The notes beneath the pieces were generated by a model. The model was not told where the DNA came from. It ran no database searches and worked only from the letters and a program-made list of their open reading frames with translations. Of a DNA stretch of 64,000 bases, positions 19,091 through 27,854 are shown in pieces; within the stretch, counting starts at the first letter, position 1, and every line of letters begins with the position of its first letter. The translations under genes and the position numbers were made by a program. Source of the DNA: Ensifer aridi (GTDB lineage Bacteria > Pseudomonadota > Alphaproteobacteria > Rhizobiales > Rhizobiaceae); NCBI RefSeq assembly GCF_002078505.1, contig NZ_LUAV01000012.1, positions 125,177 to 189,176 of the forward strand, in the 5' to 3' direction.

Positions 19091-20472
19091 GCGGTGACTT
19101 TCTTCAGGTGATAGGATTTCGGACGGGTGAGATTGTGGAAGCCGAGGACGGAAAGCGAACCGCCGCGGCCGGTCTCCTTGACGCCTGTCCAGCAGAGCGC
19201 CGGGTCGAGATAGTCAGCCCGGTTCATGAAGACGGTGCCGGTTTCGAGCTCACGCCCGATCCGCGCGGCCCGCTCGCCATCCTTCGTCCAGAGCGAAACG
19301 GTGAGCCCGTACTGACTGTCATTCATTAATTCGATCGCTTCGGCATCACTCTTCACCTTCATGATGCCGACGGCCGGACCGAAGGTCTCCTCCCGCATGA
19401 ACTCCATCGAATGGTCGACATCGACCAGGATTTGCGGCGCGAGATAGGCGCCGCCATCGTCCTGCGGGAAAAGCTTCGGATCGATCAGCGCCTTGGCGCC
19501 CCTGGAGACGGCATCGGCGATCTGGTTTCGGACGGTGGCAGCAAACCGCTTGTTGGCCATCGGCCCGAGCGTCGTTTCCGGATCGAGCGGATTGCCGAGC
19601 TTGTAGTTGGAGACCCAGGCGACCGATTTCTCGACAAAGGCGTCGTAGAGCGATTCATGCACATAGATGCGCTCGATGCCGCAGCAGCACTGGCCGGAAT
19701 TGTAGGTCGCCCCGTCCATCAGCGTGTCGACCGCCGCGTCGAGATCGGCATCCTCCATCACATAGCCTGGATCCTTGCCGCCGAGTTCGAGGCCGAGACC
19801 GGTAAAGGTGCCAGCCGCCGCGCGCTCGATCGAGCGGCCGCCTTCCACCGAGCCGGTGAAGTTGATGAAGTCGAAACTCTTGGCAGCGATCAGCGCCGCC
19901 GTCGTCTCGTGGTCGAGGAACAGGTTCTGGAAGACGTCCGCCGGAACGCCCGCCTCGACGAAGGCGCGCACCATGCGCTCGCCGACAAGGATCGTCTGAC
20001 TGGCGTGTTTGATGATGACCGTGTTGCCCGCCATCAGCGCTGGAGCGACCGTGTTGATCGCCGTCATGTAGGGGTAGTTCCAGGGCGCAATGACGAAGAT
20101 CACGCCATGCGGCTCGCGCTCTATGCGCCGCTCGAAGCGATCGCTCTCCTCGACGACGAGCGGCTTCAGCGCGTCTGCAGCGATCGAAGCGACGTAGTTG
20201 GAGCGCTCGTTGAAGCCTCTGAACTCGCCGCCATAACGGACCGGCCGGCCCATCTGCCAGGCGAGTTCCGGCACCACTTCATCGACCATTTCGTTGAGAC
20301 GCGCGACGCCGGCGAGCACCAGCTTGACCCGTTCATCGAGCGGGCGCTTCGCCCACGCTTTCTGTGCGAGCCGCGCATGTGTTACCGCCTGTTTGGCGAG
20401 CTCCAGCGGCATTGCCGGGCGCTCGGCATAGACCTCGCCATTCACCGGCGAAATACATTTGATCATCGTCAT
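19087..20472 (-). CDS. NAD(P)-dependent aldehyde dehydrogenase
   Basis: This 461-residue aldehyde dehydrogenase oxidises an aldehyde to its acid. It shows the VIAPWNYPYM segment (about residues 123-132), the LELGGKDPGYV motif with the general-base Glu, and a GQCCCG motif with the catalytic Cys; a late EETFGPAVGIM is the usual C-terminal motif. ATG 20472 is preferred because AGGAAG lies 7 bp upstream. It overlaps the alcohol dehydrogenase start and follows the glutamine-synthetase-like gene across a repeat. By context it could perform the PuuC step, oxidising a gamma-glutamyl aminoaldehyde, but this is inference. Confidence 0.9.
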   Translation of the reverse strand: MTMIKCISPVNGEVYAERPAMPLELAKQAVTHARLAQKAWAKRPLDERVKLVLAGVARLNEMVDEVVPELAWQMGRPVRYGGEFRGFNERSNYVASIAADALKPLVVEESDRFERRIEREPHGVIFVIAPWNYPYMTAINTVAPALMAGNTVIIKHASQTILVGERMVRAFVEAGVPADVFQNLFLDHETTAALIAAKSFDFINFTGSVEGGRSIERAAAGTFTGLGLELGGKDPGYVMEDADLDAAVDTLMDGATYNSGQCCCGIERIYVHESLYDAFVEKSVAWVSNYKLGNPLDPETTLGPMANKRFAATVRNQIADAVSRGAKALIDPKLFPQDDGGAYLAPQILVDVDHSMEFMREETFGPAVGIMKVKSDAEAIELMNDSQYGLTVSLWTKDGERAARIGRELETGTVFMNRADYLDPALCWTGVKETGRGGSLSVLGFHNLTRPKSYHLKKVTA

Positions 20473-20507
20473 GATCGTCTTCCTGTTCCTACTGCGAAAA
20501 CAAATTT

Positions 20508-20646
20508 CCCCTCCCCACCCCTTCCCCACAAGGGGAGAGCTTCCCTCTCGCAGCCTCGCCTGATCTCGGCTAATGCCACCTGCGGAGGCGCTGAGTTGGG
20601 CGGGCGGTGACGCCGCGAAGCCCTTGCGGAGAGGGGTTGGGGAGGG
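20508..20646. repeat. GC-rich palindromic intergenic repeat (RIME-like), copy 1
   Basis: This element of about 139 bp has imperfect terminal inverted repeats (CCCTCCCCACCCCTT at the left, GAGGGGTTGGGGAGGG at the right) and an internal CCCCACAAGGGG core at 20524-20535. The same 12-mer occurs in the opposite orientation at 62073-62084. Confidence 0.65.
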
Positions 20647-20651
20647 TTTAC

Positions 20652-22016
20652 CTACGCCCTCTCGAACCCCCGCGCGACTTCCCAGTCAGTCACGCGCCGG
20701 TCGTATTCCTGCTGCTCCCATTGGGCGGCATGCACATAATGGTCGATCACGTCCTCGCCGAAGGCCGCGCGCAGCATCTTCGACCCGGAAAGCGCCTCCG
20801 TTGCTGCCCTCAACGTATGCGGAATCTCTCGCACGTCCTTGCCATGGTATGCGTCGCCGACGAAGGGCGCCTCCAGTTCCATCTTGCTTTCGATACCGGA
20901 TATACCGGCCGCGATCAAAGCGGCAAAGGCAAGATAGGGGTTGAGGTCGGAGCCGCCGACGCGGCATTCGATGCGGATCGCCTTGGTGTCCTCGCCGCAG
21001 AGTCGGTAGCCGGCGGTGCGATTGTCCTTGCTCCAGATCGCCTTGGTCGGCGCGAAGGTGCCGGCCATGAAGCGCTTGTAGGAGTTGATGTAGGGCGCCA
21101 GGAAATAGGTGATCTCGCTGGCATGGGTGAGCAGGCCCGCCACGTAGTGCCGCATCAGCTCCGACATGCCGTGCGGCGCGTTCTTGTCGAAGAACAGCGG
21201 CGTCTCGCCGTCAAGGCTCCAGAGCGATTGGTGGATGTGCGACGATGAGCCCGCGGCCGAATAGTTCCACTTGGCGAGGAAGGTGATCGCCTTGCCCCGC
21301 TGCCAGGCGATCTCCTTGCAGCCGTTCTTGATGATCGCGTGCCGGTCCGCCATCGTCAGAGCGTCCGCATAGCGAACATTGATCTCCTCCTGCCCCGCGG
21401 AAGCCTCGCCCTTGGAATTCTCGACCGGAATGTCCGCGCCCTGAAGGCCATTGCGGATCGCCCGCATCACATCCTCTTCCTTCGTCGTCTGGAAGATGTG
21501 GTAATCCTCATTGTAGCCGCTGGCGAGTTGCAGGTCGCGGTATCCGGAGACCCTCGCCTCGTCATACGACTGATCGAACAGGAAGAATTCGAGCTCGCTC
21601 GCCATGAAGGGCTTGAAGCCCATGGCTTCGAGTCGCGCCACCTGCTTCTTCAAGATGGCACGTGGCGAATGCGGCACTTCCGCATGGGTATGGTGGTCGA
21701 GCACATCGCAAAGCACCAGCGCCGTGCCTTCAAGCCAGGGGATGCGGCGAAGCGTCGAGAGATCCGGCTTCATCGTGTAGTCGCCATAGCCCCTTTCCCA
21801 GCTCGTCGCCTTGTAACCGGGAACAGTCTCCATCTCCATGTCGGTCGCAAGCAGGTAGTTGCAGCTGTGCGTTTCCTTCCAGGCGCTGTCGACGAAGTAT
21901 TCCGCGTGAAAACGCTTGCCCATCAGCCGGCCCTGCATGTCCACTTGGCAGGCGAGCACCGTATCGATGCGGCCGGCGGCCACATCCTCTTTCAGTTCTT
22001 CGAACGAGTAGCTCAT
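20652..22016 (-). CDS. Glutamine-synthetase-family gamma-glutamyl ligase (PuuA-like)
   Basis: This 454-residue protein of the glutamine synthetase superfamily couples ATP hydrolysis to joining glutamate and an amine. The catalytic domain shows ASELEFFLFD (metal-binding Glu residues, about 135-145), SKGEASAGQEEIN, and AGSSSHIHQSLW with the active-site His. Its divergence from standard GlnA and its neighbours (FAD oxidase, aldehyde dehydrogenase, amine permease, amidohydrolase) point to gamma-glutamylation of an amine such as putrescine or ethanolamine rather than ammonia assimilation. The start at 22016 gives the MSYSFEELK N terminus. The actual amine is not identifiable from the sequence. Confidence 0.85.
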   Translation of the reverse strand: MSYSFEELKEDVAAGRIDTVLACQVDMQGRLMGKRFHAEYFVDSAWKETHSCNYLLATDMEMETVPGYKATSWERGYGDYTMKPDLSTLRRIPWLEGTALVLCDVLDHHTHAEVPHSPRAILKKQVARLEAMGFKPFMASELEFFLFDQSYDEARVSGYRDLQLASGYNEDYHIFQTTKEEDVMRAIRNGLQGADIPVENSKGEASAGQEEINVRYADALTMADRHAIIKNGCKEIAWQRGKAITFLAKWNYSAAGSSSHIHQSLWSLDGETPLFFDKNAPHGMSELMRHYVAGLLTHASEITYFLAPYINSYKRFMAGTFAPTKAIWSKDNRTAGYRLCGEDTKAIRIECRVGGSDLNPYLAFAALIAAGISGIESKMELEAPFVGDAYHGKDVREIPHTLRAATEALSGSKMLRAAFGEDVIDHYVHAAQWEQQEYDRRVTDWEVARGFERA

Positions 22017-22110
22017 GAAAGTGTCATCCCGTGTTGCGGCGCGGCCGTTCCCGAAGCCGCGAAAGTCAAGCGGGGATCGCAAACGCGATCCCCGCGCTCC
22101 TGTTACCCTC

Positions 22111-23658
22111 TCAGACTTCGCCTACGGCCTTTTCGGCGGCGACGATCTCCGCCTGGCGGCGGGCGACTTCATCGCCGATCGGCGGCCCGCGGAAGCGGCG
22201 GTTTTCAAATGCGAACCAGATGATCCCTGTCACAATCAGGAAACCGACGGTGATATAGAGCGCCCAATCATTCGGCGGCTGGATGCCGAGAACGAAGATC
22301 AGCACCATGGCGATGATCGACAGGATCGCGAAGAGCTTGAACATGCCTTCGCCGAGGTTCCACGGTCCCATCTTATCCCACTTCGAGGTTCCCCAGGCGA
22401 AAAGGCCGAGCGTGATCGGGATCGCGAAGGAGAAGAACAGGAAGATGACCGTGCACGAGACGACGATCGTGTAGACCGGCGTGTCGCCGATCGAGACCAG
22501 CGACGATCCCCAGACGAAGAGCACCGCAAGGATCGAACCTGTCCAGATCGCTGCAACCGGCGTGCGGTAGGTCGGGCTCACCTTCGACAGCGGCTTGGAG
22601 GCGGGCAGGCCGCCGTCACGCGAGAAAGCGAAAATCATACGGGAGACCGAGGTGACCGTCGCCAAACCGCACAGCCACTGGCTGACGAAGATGGCGAGGT
22701 AGAGAATGTCCTTGATGGCCGGATGGACCCGCGCGTCCATCGCCCAGAAGAAGACGTTCCAGCCCTGCTTGGCCGCCTCGTCCATGTTCGGGATCATCAG
22801 CACGAAGGAGCACAGCATGATGTAGCCGAAGAGCGCCGACCAGAGCACCGAAGAGACCATGCCGCGCGGCACCGACTCGGCAGCCTTCACCGTCTCCTCC
22901 GAGGTGTGGGCGGAAGCATCGTAACCGGTGATCGTGTAGATCGGCAGCAGCAGGCCAAGCAGAAACACCCAGGTGCCGGAAGTCTGCGGCCAGACATTGC
23001 CGCCCGCCTCGCCGGAATAGTTCGAGAAGGTGAAGAGCCGCCCGAACTCGTAAGAGTCCGCCGCTGCAAGGCAAACGATCGCCAGCAGGATCGAGGTCGC
23101 GAAGATCAGATAGCCCGAGAAGTCCGTGAGCTTCGCCGTGAGGCCGATCCCCATATGGTTCACCAGGGCCTGCACGCCGGTGATGATCGCCAGGAAGACG
23201 ATACGAGTGGTCGTCGTGTCTTCCAGCCCCAGATAGGGCGTGCCGAACGAACCCATGAAGAAATAGTAGGTGCCGACATTGATGGCGCCGAGAACCGTCA
23301 CCAGCCCAAGCAGGTTGAACCAGGCCGTGAGCCAGCCGGTGAAGCGGTTGCCGAGGATCGAGCCCCAGTGATAGAGGCCGCCGGCGGTCGGGTAGGCAGA
23401 ACCGATCTGCGCCATGGCAACGGCGAAGACGAGCGAAATGAAGCATCCGAGCGGCCAGCCGATGCCGATCGAGGCGCCGCCTGCGCCGGAAGTCGCCTGC
23501 GCAAGCGAATTGATACCACCCGAGAGGATGCAAATGATCGAAAAGGATACGGCGAAATTCGAGAACTGGCTCATTCGCCGCTCGAGTTCCTGGGCATAGC
23601 CCATGGAATGCAGAATCTGCAGATCCTGCTTCTTATCGATTTCGGTATAGTCTGACAT
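22111..23658 (-). CDS. APC-family amino acid/amine permease
   Basis: This 515-residue membrane protein of the amino acid-polyamine-organocation superfamily has about 12-13 hydrophobic segments. The first helix region has SIICILSGGINS, with the glycine-rich unwound part, and AYPTAGGLYHWGS follows in the second; both are typical of the eukaryotic-like AAT/GABA permease branch. It probably imports the amine or amino acid used by the adjacent ligase pathway. ATG 23658 has GGGGA upstream. It lies 94 bp before the glutamine-synthetase-like gene on the same strand. The substrate is inference only. Confidence 0.88.
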   Translation of the reverse strand: MSDYTEIDKKQDLQILHSMGYAQELERRMSQFSNFAVSFSIICILSGGINSLAQATSGAGGASIGIGWPLGCFISLVFAVAMAQIGSAYPTAGGLYHWGSILGNRFTGWLTAWFNLLGLVTVLGAINVGTYYFFMGSFGTPYLGLEDTTTTRIVFLAIITGVQALVNHMGIGLTAKLTDFSGYLIFATSILLAIVCLAAADSYEFGRLFTFSNYSGEAGGNVWPQTSGTWVFLLGLLLPIYTITGYDASAHTSEETVKAAESVPRGMVSSVLWSALFGYIMLCSFVLMIPNMDEAAKQGWNVFFWAMDARVHPAIKDILYLAIFVSQWLCGLATVTSVSRMIFAFSRDGGLPASKPLSKVSPTYRTPVAAIWTGSILAVLFVWGSSLVSIGDTPVYTIVVSCTVIFLFFSFAIPITLGLFAWGTSKWDKMGPWNLGEGMFKLFAILSIIAMVLIFVLGIQPPNDWALYITVGFLIVTGIIWFAFENRRFRGPPIGDEVARRQAEIVAAEKAVGEV

Positions 23659-23766
23659 CTTTTTCCCCTGTTTCTCCGGACCCTCCGCGCCATTGCGAAA
23701 GGTCGCGTCACCCACTGCTCCAGAGAACGGAACAGCACCGCGGCTTTGCCGCTCCCCCAGGTCTTT

Positions 23767-24540
23767 TTATTTTGCCGGAAGCGCCGCTACGCCCGTGGTG
23801 AGCAGCCCTTCCAGATAATCGGCCACGACCCTTTGGCCGATCTCGTTGCGGATGAGATCGTTGCGGATCTCGATCATGACGTTCGGCACGCCAAAGCGGA
23901 TGCCGTATTCGATCAAGCTGTGCGTCACGCCGTCGGCCGGTCCATAGGGCTCGTTGCGGCGGATATCGTAGCCCACGTCTCCAACGGCTGCAGCGGCAAG
24001 CATGCGGTCCGCCAGCCGACTGTCGGCGTCGTGCAAAATGCCGATTTCGACAGAGCGGGGCTCGCCGAAATAGACCGGCGTGAAGCTGTGCATGGTGACG
24101 AGAACAGGCCGCCTGCCCGAAGCCCGGCGGTCGCTGATGAGCTGAGAGACCGCTTCTTTAAACGGCAGGTAGATCTCGTCCACCCTCGCCCGCCGCTCGG
24201 CTGCCGACATCGTCCTGTTGCCCGGGACCTCATAGACCTCGCTGACGACAGGCGTTGCCGCATCGGATTCCGGCGGCCTGTTGCAGTCGTAGACTAGGCG
24301 TGAAAAACGCTGATGGACGAGCGTGGCGTCGAGCCGCTTCGCGAGAAATCTGCATACCGCCAGAGCTCCCGGGTCCCAGGCGATATGGCTCTCGAGCGCC
24401 TCTTCGGAAAGGCCGAGCGTACCGAGACGTTCCGGCAGGCGGCGGGACGCGTGCTCGCAGACGAAGAGGAATTCTCCCTTCGCATCGGCATTCTCGATGG
24501 CGACCGGGCCGCCCTCTGCCTGCGTCAAAAGCCCCGTCAA
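23767..24540 (-). CDS. N-formylglutamate amidohydrolase family protein
   Basis: This 257-residue protein matches the N-formylglutamate amidohydrolase (HutG-type FGase) family of zinc amidases. It shows FVCEHASRRLP near residues 26-36, YDCNRPP, a central VTMHSFTPVYFGEPR carrying a metal His, and a C-terminal MIEIRNDL. No hut genes are nearby, so histidine degradation is unlikely. Placed beside a PuuA-like ligase and permease it may hydrolyse a gamma-glutamyl amide, the step PuuD does elsewhere. The start is a TTG at 24540 with a strong AGGGGAG about 7 bp upstream; no better ATG exists in the frame. Confidence 0.85.
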   Translation of the reverse strand: MTGLLTQAEGGPVAIENADAKGEFLFVCEHASRRLPERLGTLGLSEEALESHIAWDPGALAVCRFLAKRLDATLVHQRFSRLVYDCNRPPESDAATPVVSEVYEVPGNRTMSAAERRARVDEIYLPFKEAVSQLISDRRASGRRPVLVTMHSFTPVYFGEPRSVEIGILHDADSRLADRMLAAAAVGDVGYDIRRNEPYGPADGVTHSLIEYGIRFGVPNVMIEIRNDLIRNEIGQRVVADYLEGLLTTGVAALPAK

Positions 24541-24712
24541 AACCGGCTCCCCTGTGCCTCGTCAGACGATATTTGTGAAAAGAATTCTTCACGAATCGAC
24601 CAGTGTCAATCAGAATCTGAAACGATCTCTTCAAGAATGTGATTGACTCTGATTGTGACAGCGATGTTTAATTTCTCACAAGCTGGCGAAGACCGGCCGA
24701 GGGGCAAGAGCA

Positions 24713-25591
24713 TTGAACGGCAACGCAACATCTATGACCGTGTCGGATGTGATCAACGCACATTTCGCCGCGCTGACGCGCGCGGAAAGGCGGCTGGCGG
24801 AGACACTTCTCGATAACTATCCGGTTTCCGGCCTCGGCTCGATCACCACGGTCGCCGAGAATGCCGGCGTTTCGACCCCGACGGTCGCCCGCATGGTCCA
24901 GAAGCTCGGCTTCCGCGGATTTCCGGATTTCCAGGCAAGGCTCCACCAGGAACTCGAGGCGACGATCTCCAATCCAATCGCCAAGCATGATCGCTGGGCG
25001 GCGAGCGCGCCGGGCACCCATACGCTCAACCGTTTCGCCGACGCGATCATGGGCAATATGCGCCAGACGCTTTCTCAGATCGAACCCCGCGAATTCGACG
25101 CGGCCGCAGCAGTCGTCGCCGACCGCAAGCGCAATGTCTATCTGGTCGGCGGGCGCATCACCCGCTCGCTTGCAGACTATCTCTTCACCCATCTCCAGGT
25201 CATCCGCACCGGCGTCACCCGGATCGCCGTCAATCCGAGCTCCTGGCCGCACTATGTGCTCGACATGAAGCAGGGCGACGTCCTGATCCTGTTCGACATC
25301 CGCCGTTACGAGCAGGAGATGGAAACGCTCGCCCGTTTCGCCCGCGAGCGTGGCGTCGAGATCATCCTCTTCACCGATCAATGGGGCTCGCCGGTCGCCA
25401 AGTCCTCCTCCAAGGTCTTCCGCGCCCAGATCGAAGTGCCCTCGGCCTGGGATAGTTCCGTGATGCTGCTCTTCCTCGTCGAGGCACTGATCGAGGCCGT
25501 GCAGAGCACGAACTGGGACGAAACCCGCGATCGTATGAAGACGCTCGAAGGCCTGTTCGATTCAACGCGCATCTTCCGTAAGCCGGTCTAG
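24713..25591 (+). CDS. RpiR-family transcriptional regulator
   Basis: This 292-residue protein has an RpiR/MurR N-terminal HTH_6 domain (about 10-85, with STPTVARMVQKLGFRGFPDF as the recognition part) and a C-terminal SIS sugar-isomerase-like domain (about 125-265). The SIS domain usually binds a phosphosugar, but RpiR homologues in amine or amino acid clusters bind other ligands. The frame begins with TTG at 24713, 8 bp after AGGGG; an ATG at 24734 is possible but lacks a ribosome site. It is transcribed away from the amidohydrolase gene and toward the ABC importer, so it probably controls one or both. Confidence 0.85.
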   Translation: MNGNATSMTVSDVINAHFAALTRAERRLAETLLDNYPVSGLGSITTVAENAGVSTPTVARMVQKLGFRGFPDFQARLHQELEATISNPIAKHDRWAASAPGTHTLNRFADAIMGNMRQTLSQIEPREFDAAAAVVADRKRNVYLVGGRITRSLADYLFTHLQVIRTGVTRIAVNPSSWPHYVLDMKQGDVLILFDIRRYEQEMETLARFARERGVEIILFTDQWGSPVAKSSSKVFRAQIEVPSAWDSSVMLLFLVEALIEAVQSTNWDETRDRMKTLEGLFDSTRIFRKPV

Positions 25592-25791
25592 GAGGGACCG
25601 CCCGAGGGTTGAAGTTTCCGAAACGAAAGACATCAAGGAGGTGCAAAACGCCGTCACGCACGGGCTCGAAAGCGGGTCATTCCGAAGCCGACACGTTTGG
25701 CGCGAACAGGACAGAGCCTGTCACACAAGCTTCATCGCATCTCTTTAACAGCATCGCCGAAATTGGCTGAAAACCCATAAGGAGAACACCA

Positions 25792-26892
25792 GTGATTTCA
25801 AAGACTCAACGCCTGCTCTCGCTCTCGACCGCAATGCTGCTTGCAACGACGGCCATCGCCGCCGAGCCGAGCGAGGAGCTCATCGCCGCCGCCAAGAAGG
25901 AAGGCACGCTGACCACGATCGCCCTTCCCCACAGCTGGTGCGGATACGGCGATCTCATTGCCGGCTTCAAGGCCAAGTACGGCATCGAAGTCAATGAGCT
26001 GAACCCCGACGCCAGCTCCGGCGACGAGATCGAGGCCATCAAGGCCAACAAGGGCAACACCGGCCCGCAGGCCCCTGACGTCATCGACGTCGGCCTCTCC
26101 TTCGGTCCGTCGGCCAAGGCCGAAGGCCTGATCCAGCCCTACAAGGTCTCGACCTGGGACACGATCCCGGACAGCGCCAAGGACGCCGACGGCTACTGGT
26201 ACGGCGACTATTACGGCGTTCTCTCCTTCGTCGTGAATACCGATATCGTCAAGGATGTGCCGAAGGACTGGGCCGACCTCAAGAAGTCGGACTATGCGAA
26301 CTCGGTCGCGCTCGCCGGCGATCCGCGCACCTCGAACCAGGCCGTGCAGGCGGTCTATGCCGCCGGTCTCGCCGCCGGTGAAAAGGATCCGGCAAAGGCT
26401 GGCGAAGCAGGTCTCGCTTTCTTCGCCGAAGTCAACAAGGCGGGCAACTTCGTTCCGGTTATCGGCAAGTCCGCCTCGCTCGCGCAGGGCTCGACGCCGA
26501 TCATCATCGCCTGGGACTACAACGGTCTCTCCTGGCGCGACAGCCTGAACGGCAATCCGCCGGTCGAGGTCGTCGTTCCGGCCTCCGGCGTCGTCGCCGG
26601 CGTTTACGTCCAGGCGATCTCCGCCTTCGCACCGCATCCGAACGCGGCCAAGCTCTGGATGGAATACCTCTATTCGGACGAAGGTCAGCTCGGCTGGCTG
26701 AAGGGCTATTGCCACCCGATCCGCTTCAACGATCTCGCCAAGAACGGCAAGATCCCGCAGGAACTGCTCGACAAGCTGCCGCCGGCAGAGGCCTACGAAA
26801 AAGCCGTCTTCCCGACGCTTGAAGAACAGGAAGCCGGCAAGACACCAATCACCACCAAGTGGGACAGCGTCGTCGGCGCAAACGTACAGTAA
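25792..26892 (+). CDS. ABC transporter periplasmic substrate-binding protein (family 1)
   Basis: This 366-residue periplasmic binding protein has a signal peptide ending at about residue 24 (AIAA) and two lobes of the iron/polyamine-type extracellular solute-binding family. Motifs such as GTLTTIALPHSWCGYGDLI and VNTDIVKDVPKDWADL fit the AfuA/PotD-like branch. It starts with GTG at 25792, with AAGGAG correctly spaced. Two permeases and an ATPase follow in the same direction, but a strong hairpin at 26904-26939 separates it from them, which would raise its level relative to the membrane parts. The ligand is unknown; an amine linked to the upstream pathway is possible. Confidence 0.88.
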   Translation: MISKTQRLLSLSTAMLLATTAIAAEPSEELIAAAKKEGTLTTIALPHSWCGYGDLIAGFKAKYGIEVNELNPDASSGDEIEAIKANKGNTGPQAPDVIDVGLSFGPSAKAEGLIQPYKVSTWDTIPDSAKDADGYWYGDYYGVLSFVVNTDIVKDVPKDWADLKKSDYANSVALAGDPRTSNQAVQAVYAAGLAAGEKDPAKAGEAGLAFFAEVNKAGNFVPVIGKSASLAQGSTPIIIAWDYNGLSWRDSLNGNPPVEVVVPASGVVAGVYVQAISAFAPHPNAAKLWMEYLYSDEGQLGWLKGYCHPIRFNDLAKNGKIPQELLDKLPPAEAYEKAVFPTLEEQEAGKTPITTKWDSVVGANVQ

Positions 26893-26903
26893 TCGCTATC
26901 TCG

Positions 26904-26939
26904 GCCTCCTCGCCCCGACGGGCGGGGAGGCTTTTCTCT
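26904..26939 (+). terminator. Strong intra-operon hairpin between the binding-protein and permease genes
   Basis: GCCTCCTCGCCC (26904-26915) pairs with GGGCGGGGAGGC (26920-26931) over 12 bp (one T-G wobble) around a CGAC tetraloop. TTTTCTCT follows. It starts 11 bp after the binding-protein stop and could act as an attenuator or a 3'-end stabiliser. Confidence 0.75.
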
Positions 26940-26963
26940 GACGCCGGGACGGCCGAAGCCTCG

Positions 26964-27854
26964 ATGACCACGACAACAACAGCAACAACGACAGCACCCC
27001 TGATCAGCAAACGGGCGATCATCGATTGGCTCGGCATCGCGCCCTTCATGATCTTCGCGCTGATGTTCCTGGTCGTGCCGACGCTTTACCTCGTGACCGG
27101 CGCCTTTCTGACGCCCGCGGGCGAGTTCACGCTCAAGAATATCGCCGACCTGTTCACGCCTTCGATCCTCTCCGCCTATTGGATCTCGATCCGGGTGTCG
27201 GTCGCCTCGTCGCTCGGCGGCGCGCTGATCGGCTTCTTTCTCGCCTGGGCGATCGTACTCGGCGGCGTGCCGAGTTGGGTCCGCTCCGGCCTGCTCACCT
27301 TTTCGGGCGTTGCGTCGAACTTCGCCGGCGTGCCGCTCGCCTTCGCCTTTCTGGCGACGCTCGGCCGTACAGGTCTCGTCACCGTGTTCCTGCGCGACTG
27401 GTTCGGCTTCAACCTCTATTCGACCGGCTTCAATCTCCTAAGCTTCTTCGGGCTGACCATCACCTATATGTATTTCCAGATCCCGCTGATGGTCCTGATC
27501 CTGACGCCGGCGCTGGACGGCCTAAAGCGAGAGTGGCGCGAAGCGGCCGAAATCCTCGGCGCCTCCCACTGGCAATATTGGCGCATGGTGGCACTGCCGA
27601 TCCTCTGGCCGAGCCTGCTGGGCACGACGCTTTTGCTTTTCGCCAACGCCTTCGGCGCCATCGCGACGGCCTACGCGCTGACCGGCAGTTCGCTCAACAT
27701 CGTGCCGATCCTCCTTTACGCCCAGATCCGCGGCGACGTGCTGCACAACCCGAATCTCGGCTATGCGCTCGCCCTCGGCATGATCGTCATCACCGGGATT
27801 TCCAACATTCTCTATATCTGGCTGCGGATGCGCGCCGAACGGTGGCAGAAATGA
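26964..27854 (+). CDS. ABC transporter permease (PotB-like)
   Basis: This 296-residue inner-membrane permease has about six transmembrane segments and the cytoplasmic EAA loop (LKREWREAAEILGAS then a Pro-containing end) that contacts the ATPase. A Thr-rich N-terminal tail precedes the first helix. ATG 26964 is the likely start, since the longer frame has no membrane protein character. The stop overlaps the next permease start (ATGA), so the two subunits are translated together. It forms the channel with the following gene. Confidence 0.88.
   Translation: MTTTTTATTTAPLISKRAIIDWLGIAPFMIFALMFLVVPTLYLVTGAFLTPAGEFTLKNIADLFTPSILSAYWISIRVSVASSLGGALIGFFLAWAIVLGGVPSWVRSGLLTFSGVASNFAGVPLAFAFLATLGRTGLVTVFLRDWFGFNLYSTGFNLLSFFGLTITYMYFQIPLMVLILTPALDGLKREWREAAEILGASHWQYWRMVALPILWPSLLGTTLLLFANAFGAIATAYALTGSSLNIVPILLYAQIRGDVLHNPNLGYALALGMIVITGISNILYIWLRMRAERWQK

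Noticed and set aside
22015-23655. Plus-strand frame of 546 codons across the APC permease
   Set aside because: Highly charged, Arg/Asp/Glu-rich composition without hydrophobic core is typical of the reverse of a membrane-protein gene.
23767-24540. Amidohydrolase as part of histidine utilisation (hutG)
   Set aside because: No hutU, hutH or hutI lies nearby; the surrounding genes fit amine gamma-glutamylation instead.
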